DNA from: an uncultured Kiritimatiellota bacterium
GTDB taxonomy: Bacteria; Verrucomicrobiota; Kiritimatiellia; RFP12; UBA1067
Direction of reading: 5' to 3'
Assembly (NCBI GenBank): GCA_934635385.1
Contig: CAKTZI010000010.1
Coordinates: 24,214 to 88,213 of the forward strand
Length of the DNA stretch: 64,000 nt
In this document: in pieces, positions 42,604 to 52,564 of the stretch
How positions within the stretch are numbered: the stretch's first letter is position 1
Layout: each line of letters begins with the position of its first letter
Program-made: the position numbers and the translations under genes
The notes under the pieces: generated by a model
Told to the model about the DNA's origin: nothing
Database searches by the model: none
Seen by the model: the letters and a program-made list of their open reading frames with translations, nothing else

Positions 42604-43521
42604 TCACCTCGGCAGTTCGATGGTCGCGGTGACCGGGAAGTGGTCGCTCGGATACAGCCGGGTGCCGGGACGGAAATCGTCGTGCGTCGCGAAGTCCAGG
42701 ACGCGCGTGCCGTCCGAGACGTAGATGTAGTCGATGCAGTAGTCGTCGTAACGCTTGCCGTTCTCGACAACGGGGCCGTCCTTGTACTTGCCGAAGCCCT
42801 GATACGTGTTGTGCGGGCCGGACGTCTTCTCGGCGATGTCCCGCGCGTCCTTCAGCACCTGCCGCACCGCAACCGCCGGCTTGTCGCCGTAGCGGCAGTT
42901 GTGGTCGCCCGTGAAGACGATCGGCGCGCCCTTCCCGAACTCCCGCATGCGCGAGATGACGAGCAGCATGCCCTTCTCGCGCGCCAGTTCGGAGACATGA
43001 TCCGTGTGCGTGTTCGCGAAGCAGAAGCGGCGTCCCGTCGCCTTTTCGCGGAGGATCAGGTACGAGCAGACGCGGGGACAGGCCGCGCCCCAGCCCTTGC
43101 GGCCGGGCACGTCGGGCGTCTCGGACAGCCAGAACGTGCCCGACTTCTCCGCCTCGAAGCGGCTCTTGCGGTAGAAGACCGGCGACGCCTCGTCCGACTT
43201 GCGGTCGGCGCCGCGATGGTCGCCGACAAACGCATACTCCGGCAGGTGTTCGCGCAGGTACGCCGCCTGGTCAGGGCAGACCTCCTGAAGTCCGAACGCA
43301 TCCAGATCCAGCTTCTTCACGAGCGCCACGAGATCCGCCTTGCGCAAATCCCAGCAGTTCTCGCCGTCCGCCTTCTTGGCCCAGTCGCCCGACAGTCGGA
43401 TGTTGTAGGAGCCGACGCGGATCGTCTCGGACGGCGCGGCCGTCCTGCAACCGACCAACGCGGACAGCAGAACCGCCGATGACAGGGCGACGCCCATAAC
43501 CTTGCTTTTCATGTTCTTCAT
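42604..43521 (-). CDS. Exported EEP family lipoprotein (paralogue of 34607-35599)
   Basis: 305 aa, lipobox ALVGC. The EEP motifs VGSYNIRLS, DAFGLQEVCPDQAAYLRE, FVGDHRGADRKSDEASPVFYR, FANTHTDHVSELAREKGMLL, VFTGDHN and LYPSDHFPVTAT are nearly word for word those of the 34.6-kb gene. The region between the TGDHN and YPSDH motifs differs strongly (GPHNTYQGFGKYKDGPVV here), suggesting different substrates. ATG at 43521 or 43512. Own promoter 39 nt upstream. Confidence 0.88.
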   Translation of the reverse strand: MKNMKSKVMGVALSSAVLLSALVGCRTAAPSETIRVGSYNIRLSGDWAKKADGENCWDLRKADLVALVKKLDLDAFGLQEVCPDQAAYLREHLPEYAFVGDHRGADRKSDEASPVFYRKSRFEAEKSGTFWLSETPDVPGRKGWGAACPRVCSYLILREKATGRRFCFANTHTDHVSELAREKGMLLVISRMREFGKGAPIVFTGDHNCRYGDKPAVAVRQVLKDARDIAEKTSGPHNTYQGFGKYKDGPVVENGKRYDDYCIDYIYVSDGTRVLDFATHDDFRPGTRLYPSDHFPVTATIELPR

Positions 43522-43559
43522 GTTCCCGACCTTGTTTTCCCTGTTGAAAATCGGCGCGG

Positions 43560-43589
43560 ATTATACCACGTTCCGCCAAACGCCGTCAA
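43560..43589 (-). promoter_or_regulatory. Promoter of the EEP-dnaB transcription unit
   Basis: TTGACG (43584-43589), 18 bp, TGG-TATAAT (43560-43565). Confidence 0.75.
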
Positions 43590-43772
43590 ATCGGAGTCAA
43601 TTTTCCCACAGGCGGCGCGGAATGAGGAATTGCAACCTTTCGGCGGTCTATTCTGCGGAGCGGGAATGCGCCGCAGAAGCTTGCTTCGGAGGGTAGCCGT
43701 AGGCCGCGCGAGAGCCATACGGATCGGAGTTTATGATTCATCGAAAACAGAGTCACTATATTAATTGCCGAA

Positions 43773-44126
43773 TCAATAAGGTGTCTGGCGCGGCCAGCCT
43801 GTTCTTGGCACTGGTCTCTCTGGCAGGTACGCTGTCAGGCGACGGGAAGAAATAGTACGCCCGACACCGGGCAGTCTGACGTCCAGCCGTCCAAGCGTCG
43901 GCCGTTGCGCGGCCACACGTCCGTCAACCGTGACGGACAAGCCTTCGCCGCGCTGCCAGCGCACCGACACGGCGTGGCCCCGGTAACGCACATCCTCCAG
44001 GACGAACGTCGGGCTGCGGAAGTCGCCGAACTCCCTGAAAAACCGGCTGCGGCGCACCTCCGCCCAGCCGACGCGCACGTAATAGCCGGCAAAGGCGTAA
44101 TGCGCATAATTCAAGGACTTCAGCTC
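43773..44126 (-). pseudogene. C-terminal fragment of a secreted-enzyme-like protein
   Basis: An open frame (ELKSLNYAHYAFAGYYVRVGWAEV ... DFRSPTFVLEDVRYRGHAVSVRW ... GLSVTVDGRVAAQRP) reads like the last ~110 residues of a glycoside-hydrolase-type protein, ending in a beta-sandwich tail. There is no start codon or upstream domain of its own. The sequence before it is the copied PF09820 promoter fragment. I cannot name the family. Probably a decayed gene end. From 43590 to 43772 I see nothing recognisable. Confidence 0.45.
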
Positions 44127-44136
44127 ATCATTTTCC

Positions 44137-44165
44137 CCATGCCGCACATTATACCACAAACGGCA
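44137..44165 (-). repeat. Copy of the PF09820 gene promoter/start region
   Basis: 28 of 29 bases match 9607-9635: the -10 box TGG-TATAAT, the following GTGCGGC and the ATG. The copy leads into MGKMMS and a stop, not into the ATPase. It marks a deleted or displaced relative of the gene at 8012-9610. Confidence 0.65.
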
Positions 44166-44389
44166 CGCCAGCCCCTCTCCATCCCCCAGAAATTCACTTC
44201 CAGTCGCAGTCGGACACACGGACTTCGGCACGCACTCGCAATCCGGCCTTCGCCTTGAGCTTGCCGACGGCAAGCATGGCTTACGCCTAACTGCCTGATG
44301 TCCCGTACGAGAATTTTCAGCAGCGGATTCTCATCTTGAATTATCTGATCAAAACAAATCGTTTACAGTCGTTTTTGATGCGTTTAGTT

Positions 44390-44423
44390 GGGGACAGCCC
44401 CCGCCAAACGGGGGTCTGTCCCC
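44390..44423. repeat. REP-type hairpin (GGGGACAG ... CTGTCCCC)
   Basis: Arms GGGGACAGCCCCCG and CGGGGGTCTGTCCCC around a CCAAA loop form a long stem. The core matches the repeats around the RAYT gene at 52.8-53.9 kb. Lying 65 nt past the stop at 44488, it may also end transcription of that gene. From 44166 to 44389 I see only a short open stretch that could be another gene tail. Confidence 0.65.
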
Positions 44424-44487
44424 TTCGTTCCTGTTGCGCCGTGGAGCGTTCGGGCGAAATCGGGCGCGTCGCCGCCGTGGGCGTCGC

Positions 44488-47400
44488 CTATTCGCGGACG
44501 AACTCGTAGGCCATCGCCTCGTCCGTCGAGAGCGTCAGCGTCGTCGCGTCCGCCGCGACGGACAGCGGGAGTTTCCGCAGCCGCGTGCCGTCGTTCCTGA
44601 GCGCGTACAGGGAAAACCCCGCGAGGTCGCGCGCGAGCCGCAGGCTGGCCGTGCCGCGCCGCAGCAGCAGCGGCAGCTTTCCGAAGGTCTCCTGTACCGT
44701 CATCTCCTCGTCGGCGAACGTCATGTCCGTCGTCAGCAGACGCGTGAGGTGCAGGATCAGGTAGCGCGACGACCGCGCAAGCTCCTCCCCGTCCATCGCC
44801 GCCACGCAGATGACGCCGAACGACCCGTTCACGCGCACGGACGCGAAGCGGCCCTCGCCCTGCGCACCGGGCTCCAGCGAAAACGCCTCGCTCTTCGGCG
44901 TCACGGCCTTGAACGCCAGGTCTCGGCCGTCCAGTTCCAGCTCCCCCGTCGAACTGCGGTAGAGGCGACGCGCCACGTCTTCGGCGTCCGCCCGCAAGAG
45001 GCCGCGCCGCGCGAACAGCTTGAATCCCTCGCGGTGCGCGTTGCTGTCGAGATGCACAAGCCCCGCCGCTTCGGCGGCCTCCTCGCCGGCCCGATCCACC
45101 GTCAGCACGGCTTTCACGTCCGCCGGCAACGCCAGCCGCTCGCCCGGCGTGAACAGCACGTGGCCCGTCCGGGCGACCAGACCCAGACGCCAGCCCAGCA
45201 GTTCGATGTCGTCGCGCGCGCCCCTCTCGCGGAAGTGGCGGCGGCTGACCAGCACGGGCACCGTCACGTCGGACGGCTTCACGTCGCCGCGCGTGAACAG
45301 GCAGGCGGCGATGCGCTCGGACAGCTGCCGCAGCGGATCGTTCGAGAGGTTGAACCATTCGGGCACGCCGCCGCCCTTCAGCAGCGTCGCGGCGCGGTGA
45401 TCCCACGCGAAGCGGTTGAGTCCGTCCCAGTCCTGCAGCGCCGCGTAGGCCGCGCACATCAGCGCACCCTCGGCCGCGTAGGGGTTGGGCGACACGTAGT
45501 CCCACTCGGTGACGAGGAACGGCACGCCCAGGCGCCGCGTGAGCGCCAGGCCCATGACCTCCCGTTCGAGCGTCGCCTTGGACGACCCCAGATCGCAAAC
45601 CGCCGGCAGTCCCCACGAGCCCTTGATCGTGCGCGGGTGGGCGTGGTAGAAGTGGTTCTCGACAACCTCGTAGGGCTCGCGCGTCACGATGCCGACGAGC
45701 GAATGCCCGTGGTTCTGGTCCGTCAGCAGGTGCCGCACGCCCATCGCGCGCAGCTCCGCCTCGGTCTTGCGGAAGCTGTCCGGATAGAAGTCGCACAGGA
45801 AGGCGTTCCACAGCCGCGCCCGGTCGGTCGCGCGTTCGGCGTCCGGGATGGCGTTCTGCGACAGCCACGTCTCGAAGTGCCGCGTGAAGACCGGTTGGGC
45901 GAAGCGGCAGTTCACCGTCCACGACACGGCGTCCTCGTTCACGCAGTCCACGTTGACGATGGCCGGGTCTTCGCCCCAGGTCAGCCCCGTGTACGGATTG
46001 CGGTGCGTCATCAGCTGCCGCGCGTAGTCCAGGAACTGCCGCCGGAAGCCCTCGTCGCCCCAGATGAGTGCCTTGTGCGAGCCTCGGTCGACGCGCTGCC
46101 CCTCGAAGCCCTTCACCGGCCAGAGGTTCGCGTCGCGGTTGATGAACAGGTCGAGCGTCGCGTAGACGCCGCGCTTCTTCATGGCCGCCAGCGTGTAGTC
46201 GAGACTGTCCAGCTTGACCGGATCAAGTTCCATGTACGCGCCGCCGCGCTTCAGCAAGCCCCCGTCGAAATGGTGAAAGCGCACGAAGTTGTAGCCGATC
46301 CGCGCGAAGCTGTCCGCCATGCGGTCGATCGCCTGCCTGTCCGGCAAGTAGTTCGCGTCGAAGCACAGGTTCGCGCCATACAGCCGCAGGCGCCGCCCCG
46401 TCTTCTCGAAGACGAGACGCCCGTCGGCATCCGGCACGACGCGCCCGTGCCGCCCGGCCGGCGCATCCAGAAGAAACGAGAAGTCGAGGATGGTGCCGGG
46501 CTTGACGGCCGTCTCGTTCGACACCGCCCGCCAGTCGGTTCCCGCACGCACGACCGCCTTTCGCTTCTGCACGCTCGGTACGCGATCCGCCGTCACCGTC
46601 GCGGCGACGACCATCCAGGTCGCGCCGTCTTCCCGCGAGTCGAACGTCAGCGACACGAGCCCCGACCGTTCGAGCCGGAAGCGCGTCACGTACAGCCCCA
46701 CCTGCGCCGAGGCGTTGCGGCCGCACCAGCCGACATTCGCCTCGCGCGGATCCGCCGGATTCCAGAAGTTCCCGACGTGCACGCCGCAGACGACGGGAAT
46801 CCGCTGTTCGCCGCCGTCCGCATACGTCGCCGTGACGAAGCCCGTCGGCTTTCCGTCCCACACGGGAAACGCGACGGCATGGAGCAGGTTGAGCCAATGT
46901 CCCTCGACCGGCTCGGCGAAACGAGCCGTCGCCCGGCGCGGCAGCTTGGGCGAATGCGCACCGCCCAAGGTCAGGCAGCCCTTTCCGCCGTTCGCCGCCG
47001 GGTTCACGACCTCGAAGGACACGTTGTCGCACGTCAGAGAGCCCGTCGGCAGCTGCCGCAGGTCGTTTTCGGCGCCCTGATCGCTCCATCCGCCCTTGCC
47101 GTCGCCCGCCACCTCGTCGGCGAAGCCGAAGTTCAGCGCCGCGCGCAAGTCCAGCGGCGTGCCGGCTTCCGCCGCGTACGCGAGGTCGAACGTGAGCCCG
47201 ATGCGATCCAGCGCCTTGCCGCCCGATGTGCGCGGCATGATCTGGACGCACAGGGAATCCGGCGCATAGGACGTCTGCGAAATGTCCTCAATCCCGACCG
47301 AGAACGCACCGCGCAACGTCACGCACCCGCCCACCGCCGGCAGGGAGATCGCCTTGACGTCCGGCAGGACGACGCGCCGCCCGTCTTTGAGGTCGACGCG

Positions 47401-49686
47401 CTTCCCATCGAACGTCGCCCCCGCCTTCCGCCAGTCGTCTTTCGTGAAAATGCCCTTCATCCAGAAGCAGTCGATGTCCGTCGGCATCGGCGGACGCACC
47501 TCCAGCGCGTAAGTCGCCTGGCGCGCGTCGCGGACGACGAGCCGCTCCGCCAACGCCCAGACGTTCGTGCCGACCTTCCACGTGCCCTTGAAGTCGAATC
47601 CGCCGTCGGCCCGACAGCGAGGCCAGCCCTCTGCCGCCGCCGTGACGCCCGTGCCGCGTCGGCTGCTCGTGCGCCAGCGATCCGTGAACACCTCGATGCC
47701 GAACGGACGCTTGCCGATCCGCATCGATTCCGCCGGACGAATCTCCAGCCAGTCCGCAACGGAGGCCGCCGGCTTCGTCGGTTCCCTGACGCGCTGAAAC
47801 GTGAACGGATGTCCGAAGCCGCCTCGGCAGACCGTCAGCTGCTCCGAGCTCAGGTGGCGGTCTTGCGCGAGGTCTGCCCGCACGATCAGGCGGTTGACGC
47901 CGCGTCGTACCGCGAGGCGCATCGGCGAGCCCGTGAACGGCTGGCGACGGCCATTGAGGTAGATGACGGGACTGCGGTACTTCGGATCGAACGTGGCGAA
48001 CAGTTCGCCGTCCCCGTCGTCCGGCGCGACGAACTCGACGGCGAAGAGGCGCGCGCCGCCCGTGCCGACGAACGGCCCCGACGTCGCGCGGTAGTCGCGG
48101 TCGATGAGCGGCCCGTAGGGCATGTTCACGTAGATGGACGTCGGCAGGCGCGTGGGATCGACAAGCGAAATCCAGCGTTCGTTCTTGGCCGTGCCAACGT
48201 CCGGGAGTTCCGCGCCGGGCTGCGACGCCGCGAGCCACGCCGCCTCGTCGAACTTCCGCTCGTCGAACGGCCCCATCACGAGACAGCTGTCGCGCGGCGT
48301 GCCTTTCGCCGTCGGCACACCCGCTTCCGTCGCCGTGCCCCACGCGCGCAGACGACGCTCGCCGCGCAGGAAATCGGCGCAAACCGCATAAAGCGCCGCG
48401 CCGCCCTCGGACGCGACCTCGCACGGCTCGCCCAGGTCGAAGCGACGCTCAACCGCCGCGTTCGGCGCGACGGCGCCGATCTCGACGACCTGCCGCTGAA
48501 CCTGCCAACGCGGCGGCAGACAGGTGGTGAGCCGTACGCCCGACAACGGTTCGGCCGTCTTGTTCGTGAGCCGCACCGCCAACGTGCCCTTCTGCACGTT
48601 CGGCGTGAGGACGAGTTCCAACTCCGCTGCATCCGCCGCGACAAATGATGTCGGGCGCGTGTGCGCGAGCGCGTAGGTTCCGTTGCGGCCGCGCGGCAGC
48701 GGACAGGCCGTCGGCGGTTCGCTGAAGACGAGCGAAAGCGGGATGCCGTCGCCCAGATCGACCGGATCGAACCGCGTCACGCGCCACGTCGCCCGCGCAC
48801 CGTCCGTCCCGACCTTGCGGATGCGCCCGAACCGCGCGGAATACCGATACGCCCCAAAGGCGTTGGCGTGGCAGAAGTACCAGTCGGGATGCGCCTGCCG
48901 CGTCTCGGCCAGCAGTTCGCCCTGAAGCTTCGTCCCGGCGGCGTCGCACCAGGAATGGACGCCGAACGTCAGGCGGCCGATCTCCGGGCGCTGCGCGAGT
49001 CGCTGCTCGGCGGCGGCGAGCTGCTGGACGTATGCCGCGCGCGACGGCTGGCGGTCGTCCGCGCCGAAGCGCACCGTCTCGAACCAGGCCTCCCTCGCGC
49101 AGTCCCAGTCGGCGCGGCAGACGGGCGCATCGTCGCAGACGTAATGCCCACTCGCCTGAAGCAGGCGCACGATCAGCGGCGCGCGGTCGGGATCGATCGT
49201 CTTCGTCCAGCCGAAGGGCGCGGCGTAGGCGACACACGGCGTCGAGAGCCGCGTCTCGATCGCGATCTTCTCGCGCAGGATCTCGGACCACGCCGCGTTC
49301 GCCGGAATGTCCATCATGTCGGGATGCCCGACCGTGTGGTTGCCGAGCGCATGGCCCAGCGCGAGCAGCTTCGGCGCAACCGTACGCAAGTAGTCGCCGT
49401 CCCCGTCGTTCAGGTAGAAGTTTGCGCGGATGCCGTTCGCCGTCAGCATCTCGGCCTTGGCCACGTGGGCCGGGTTGGCGTCGTCCCACCGCGACGTGAA
49501 GACGCGCGCGCAGCCTTCGGGCAGGTCGGCCGCGCGCAGCGTCGCGGCTTCGGCGGCGACGGGCGTTGCGAACGTCGCCGTCACCGTCTGCTCGTATTCG
49601 GCGAACATCAGTGGATTCGCGGCGGCGCACAGCGGGACGGCAACAGCCGCCAAAGTCGACGTGAGGAATCTCTGCACGTTTTTCAT
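44488..49686 (-). CDS. Giant exported polysaccharide deacetylase + clan-A glycosidase
   Basis: 1732 aa, signal peptide ending LCAAANP. Residues ~60-300 are NodB-type deacetylase: TSRWDDANP (Asp68/Asp69) and LGNHTVGH (metal ligands His117, His121). Residues ~330-1080 are beta-rich modules. Residues ~1110-1480 form a GH5-like TIM barrel: LYGANLCFDANYLP, GYNFVRFHHFDGG, CVNEDAVSW with acid/base Glu1251 after Asn1250, and LVTEWDYVSP with nucleophile candidate Glu1394. A C-terminal sandwich follows. It could deacetylate and cleave one acetylated polysaccharide. Follows the LRR protein gene by 22 nt. The ribosome site is weak. Confidence 0.82.
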   Translation of the reverse strand: MKNVQRFLTSTLAAVAVPLCAAANPLMFAEYEQTVTATFATPVAAEAATLRAADLPEGCARVFTSRWDDANPAHVAKAEMLTANGIRANFYLNDGDGDYLRTVAPKLLALGHALGNHTVGHPDMMDIPANAAWSEILREKIAIETRLSTPCVAYAAPFGWTKTIDPDRAPLIVRLLQASGHYVCDDAPVCRADWDCAREAWFETVRFGADDRQPSRAAYVQQLAAAEQRLAQRPEIGRLTFGVHSWCDAAGTKLQGELLAETRQAHPDWYFCHANAFGAYRYSARFGRIRKVGTDGARATWRVTRFDPVDLGDGIPLSLVFSEPPTACPLPRGRNGTYALAHTRPTSFVAADAAELELVLTPNVQKGTLAVRLTNKTAEPLSGVRLTTCLPPRWQVQRQVVEIGAVAPNAAVERRFDLGEPCEVASEGGAALYAVCADFLRGERRLRAWGTATEAGVPTAKGTPRDSCLVMGPFDERKFDEAAWLAASQPGAELPDVGTAKNERWISLVDPTRLPTSIYVNMPYGPLIDRDYRATSGPFVGTGGARLFAVEFVAPDDGDGELFATFDPKYRSPVIYLNGRRQPFTGSPMRLAVRRGVNRLIVRADLAQDRHLSSEQLTVCRGGFGHPFTFQRVREPTKPAASVADWLEIRPAESMRIGKRPFGIEVFTDRWRTSSRRGTGVTAAAEGWPRCRADGGFDFKGTWKVGTNVWALAERLVVRDARQATYALEVRPPMPTDIDCFWMKGIFTKDDWRKAGATFDGKRVDLKDGRRVVLPDVKAISLPAVGGCVTLRGAFSVGIEDISQTSYAPDSLCVQIMPRTSGGKALDRIGLTFDLAYAAEAGTPLDLRAALNFGFADEVAGDGKGGWSDQGAENDLRQLPTGSLTCDNVSFEVVNPAANGGKGCLTLGGAHSPKLPRRATARFAEPVEGHWLNLLHAVAFPVWDGKPTGFVTATYADGGEQRIPVVCGVHVGNFWNPADPREANVGWCGRNASAQVGLYVTRFRLERSGLVSLTFDSREDGATWMVVAATVTADRVPSVQKRKAVVRAGTDWRAVSNETAVKPGTILDFSFLLDAPAGRHGRVVPDADGRLVFEKTGRRLRLYGANLCFDANYLPDRQAIDRMADSFARIGYNFVRFHHFDGGLLKRGGAYMELDPVKLDSLDYTLAAMKKRGVYATLDLFINRDANLWPVKGFEGQRVDRGSHKALIWGDEGFRRQFLDYARQLMTHRNPYTGLTWGEDPAIVNVDCVNEDAVSWTVNCRFAQPVFTRHFETWLSQNAIPDAERATDRARLWNAFLCDFYPDSFRKTEAELRAMGVRHLLTDQNHGHSLVGIVTREPYEVVENHFYHAHPRTIKGSWGLPAVCDLGSSKATLEREVMGLALTRRLGVPFLVTEWDYVSPNPYAAEGALMCAAYAALQDWDGLNRFAWDHRAATLLKGGGVPEWFNLSNDPLRQLSERIAACLFTRGDVKPSDVTVPVLVSRRHFRERGARDDIELLGWRLGLVARTGHVLFTPGERLALPADVKAVLTVDRAGEEAAEAAGLVHLDSNAHREGFKLFARRGLLRADAEDVARRLYRSSTGELELDGRDLAFKAVTPKSEAFSLEPGAQGEGRFASVRVNGSFGVICVAAMDGEELARSSRYLILHLTRLLTTDMTFADEEMTVQETFGKLPLLLRRGTASLRLARDLAGFSLYALRNDGTRLRKLPLSVAADATTLTLSTDEAMAYEFVRE

Positions 49687-49708
49687 CTGGATGTCTTTCT
49701 GTCATCCC

Positions 49709-52564
49709 TCAACGGATGATGAACGCGAATCCCCTCTGGTCGTACGGCGTCGTGATGCCGATGAGCCAGGCCTTGCGGCTTCCGTCGCGATAGACGCCGC
49801 CACTCAGGAGCGTGCGCCCCTCGGCCGCCTGTGCGCGCGCTTCGGCTTCGGCGGCCGCGACCTCCTCCTCGCCCGACGGCGCCGTCGCGAGCTGCCACCA
49901 GTTCGGCAGGCCGTCCCGCCGGTTGCGGCCTTTCGAGGCGTAGATGCGGCAGGCTTTCGCGCCCGTGCGTTCCGGCACGGACGCAAGCACGTTGTCGATG
50001 TCCGCCTGCGTCGGCGCCGGTCCGAGGAACGTCACGCTTGCCGGGGCGGCCGACGAGCCGGCCTCCTGCGGACGGTCGCCGAGAAACGCCGTCGCGTCGA
50101 CCTGGAGGTCTGCCGCGTTTCCGAGCGTGATCGACTTGAGTCCGCTGCACCAGATGAAGGCGTTGGCGCAGATGTTCGTCAGGTACTTCGTGCCGAGCGT
50201 CAGCGTCTCGACGTTCGCCGCGTAAAAGGCCGCAAAATCGACTTCGCGCAACGCCGGCAGCGACAGCCCATTCGTGACGCGGCACTTCTGGAACGCGTAT
50301 TCGCCGATCCGCCGGACGGACGTCAAGTCCCATGTCGAGAAGTCCGTCGCCGTCAGCGGCGCGCCGTCCAGGAAACGGTCGGTCAGATACGTCAGCTTCG
50401 GCGCGCAGATCGTTGCGCAGGTCAGCTTCGCGTTGCTCGCGAACGGCCGCCACGGCTTGTCCGGCGCGCAGGTCGTCAGGTTCGCCGCGTGCAGGACGAG
50501 GTTCGTCAGGTTGGGGTTGCTCGTGAAGCAGTTGTAGCCGATCGTCTCGCACGCCGGGATCTCCAGACGGACGTCGCCGAGATCCGGCAGGCCGTAGAAC
50601 GCCTCGGCGCCAATCTGCGTCAGCGTGTCCGACACGATGCGCAGCGCGGAGACGTTCGCGATCTCCTTGAACGCCGGATTGCCGATGTAGTGAAGCGTCA
50701 GGGCGTTCCCGTCCGCGTCCGTCAGCGCACCCGACAGATCCAGCGGCGTCGGAACGGACGGCCCGGACAGATAGCCGCCGCCCGCCGTCCAGCCGTTGCC
50801 GATCGAGACGCGCCCCTGCGCATCCGCCGACGCCCGCAGCGTCCACACGCCGTCCGTTAGCTGCGTGACGCCGTCCGCCGTCGTCAGCAGCCAGTCGCGC
50901 TGGAACTCCGCGCGGACGGAACACGTGCCGTCGGTCGGTGTCAGGACGAGCGGCAGGTCATGCTCGTGCCCGGCGGGCACGTCGCCGACCCAGCGGACAA
51001 ACCGGCTTTTCGGAAGCGTCGTCCGAAGCCCCCCGACGGTCAGCGTCCACGTCGTGCCGATCGGATAGAACCCGTCGGCATCCGCCTCGCGGTCGGGAGT
51101 CGCCGTCACCGTTTCGGGATAGGACGCGGAATCCGTCGTGAACGACGGCGCGGCGTAGCCGACGGCCTCCACGCGCCACGTGAGGCGCGCACCCTCGTCA
51201 CCATGCTGGACGAACGTGTAGGCGCACCCGTCGAACGTCTCGGACGTCCAGCCCGCCGCATCGACCGCCGGACGCGCGACCGTGCCGCCCGTCGTCTGGT
51301 ACTTGACGCCGTTCGCGATGAAGGTCGCCGGGGCATGGGCCGTCCACGTCTCGCCATCGTCAAGCCCGTAGACCGTCCGGCAGCCGACGAAGCCCGACGT
51401 GTCCGCACAGCCGTCCGGCAGCGCCACGACAAGCGAATTGTCGAGCGCCAGCGGATTGAACGAACCGAGAACCTGATCGTAGTAGGTGCCGCACGTCGCG
51501 CCGGACAGCCAGCCGATCGGGTCGGGCTCGGACGGGAATCGCTGGCGGAAAAGCGTCAACTCGTCCGCACTGAGCGGACGTGCCGCCGCTTCGGCGCGCC
51601 AGGCGTCATAGGTCTCGTTGCCGTGGGGAATGCGAAAGAGGATGGTGCCCGCCGCCGAATAGTTCGGGCCGCCGCCGAAGATCTGGTTTTCGGGATTGTC
51701 GCCGCGCGCCGACAGGTCTGGCCGATCACCCGTGAAGGAAACGCACCGAAGATTGCCGCCGTTCGAAAAGGCCTGCGCGGCGATCTTCTGCCCCAACACG
51801 GTCTTCAGGACGAGATTGCTCACGGCGGGTTCACCGAAAGCCTTAGCCGGAATTTCGCCGAACCCCGTCACGTCAAGGCAGAGCAGACGTTTGGCGTTTC
51901 CGTTGGACAGGACTTGCCCCGCCACGTTCGCGGACGCAAGCGACGGCAACGCCAAGTCGAGGCGGTACATGTTCGAGACTTGGAAGAACGCGCGTTCCGC
52001 CAACGCCGTGACGTTCGTCGAGCGCAGGATCAGCTTGTCCACAGACGAAAGACCCGAAAAGGCATAGGTTGCGATGTCGGCAATCGATTCCGGCAAGACG
52101 ATGCGACGCACGACAGTCGTGTCCGGGAGGTTGTTGAACGCCGTGCGGAGGACGCGCGTCAGCGACAAGGTTTGCCCCCCCATCTGGATGGGCGTGGTCA
52201 GGTCAAGGACGCCGCTACCTTTGACATACGCCGCCGCATCCGTCCAGTTGCCGTCGCCAAGGCAGAGCGTCTGCGCGTCCGCCGCCGTCAGCTGTGCGCG
52301 AAGAACCCAGTCGCCGCTCGTCAGCAGCCCTTGCGTCGTGCTGTCCGCATTCAGTGTGAACGTCCAGCTCTCGCCCGAATCGGCCCACGCAAACCCGCAC
52401 ATCAGCAGACTCGCAAGGACACTCGCGCACCATATCCGGCGCGTCTTGCGAGGACGATCGCGCATGACACCCGACATGTCTTGTTTGGACTTGTCTTGAA
52501 TCCTAAATGACTTTTGCATCTCGAATGTCTTCTTCTGAATCATGAATAATGTCTTCTGGCTCAT
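49709..52564 (-). CDS. BspA-like leucine-rich-repeat surface protein
   Basis: 951 aa from the ATG at 52564, chosen for GGAAGGG ~9 nt upstream. A ~33-residue N-terminal extension precedes the real signal peptide (RRIWCASVLASLLMCGFAWAD). Two LRR_5 arrays follow (IADIATYAFSGLSSVDKLIL..., LTQIGAEAFYGLPDLGDVRL..., VRRIGEYAFQKCRVT...). They flank a beta-rich middle (PETVTATPDREADADGFYPIGTTWTLTV, like bacterial repeat domains). The tail has a LPNWWQLA segment. Probably surface-exposed, binding glycans or hosts. Alternative starts: 52615 and 52465. Confidence 0.78.
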   Translation of the reverse strand: MSQKTLFMIQKKTFEMQKSFRIQDKSKQDMSGVMRDRPRKTRRIWCASVLASLLMCGFAWADSGESWTFTLNADSTTQGLLTSGDWVLRAQLTAADAQTLCLGDGNWTDAAAYVKGSGVLDLTTPIQMGGQTLSLTRVLRTAFNNLPDTTVVRRIVLPESIADIATYAFSGLSSVDKLILRSTNVTALAERAFFQVSNMYRLDLALPSLASANVAGQVLSNGNAKRLLCLDVTGFGEIPAKAFGEPAVSNLVLKTVLGQKIAAQAFSNGGNLRCVSFTGDRPDLSARGDNPENQIFGGGPNYSAAGTILFRIPHGNETYDAWRAEAAARPLSADELTLFRQRFPSEPDPIGWLSGATCGTYYDQVLGSFNPLALDNSLVVALPDGCADTSGFVGCRTVYGLDDGETWTAHAPATFIANGVKYQTTGGTVARPAVDAAGWTSETFDGCAYTFVQHGDEGARLTWRVEAVGYAAPSFTTDSASYPETVTATPDREADADGFYPIGTTWTLTVGGLRTTLPKSRFVRWVGDVPAGHEHDLPLVLTPTDGTCSVRAEFQRDWLLTTADGVTQLTDGVWTLRASADAQGRVSIGNGWTAGGGYLSGPSVPTPLDLSGALTDADGNALTLHYIGNPAFKEIANVSALRIVSDTLTQIGAEAFYGLPDLGDVRLEIPACETIGYNCFTSNPNLTNLVLHAANLTTCAPDKPWRPFASNAKLTCATICAPKLTYLTDRFLDGAPLTATDFSTWDLTSVRRIGEYAFQKCRVTNGLSLPALREVDFAAFYAANVETLTLGTKYLTNICANAFIWCSGLKSITLGNAADLQVDATAFLGDRPQEAGSSAAPASVTFLGPAPTQADIDNVLASVPERTGAKACRIYASKGRNRRDGLPNWWQLATAPSGEEEVAAAEAEARAQAAEGRTLLSGGVYRDGSRKAWLIGITTPYDQRGFAFIIR

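Noticed and set aside
43590..44160. A complete gene in the 43.6-44.2 kb gap
   Set aside because: Only one ~110-codon C-terminal-like frame without start, preceded by a copied promoter; best read as remnants.
44434..48648. Long plus-strand open frame (1404 codons)
   Set aside because: Antisense shadow of the deacetylase/glycosidase gene; Arg-rich translation without any domain, caused by GC-biased codon positions.
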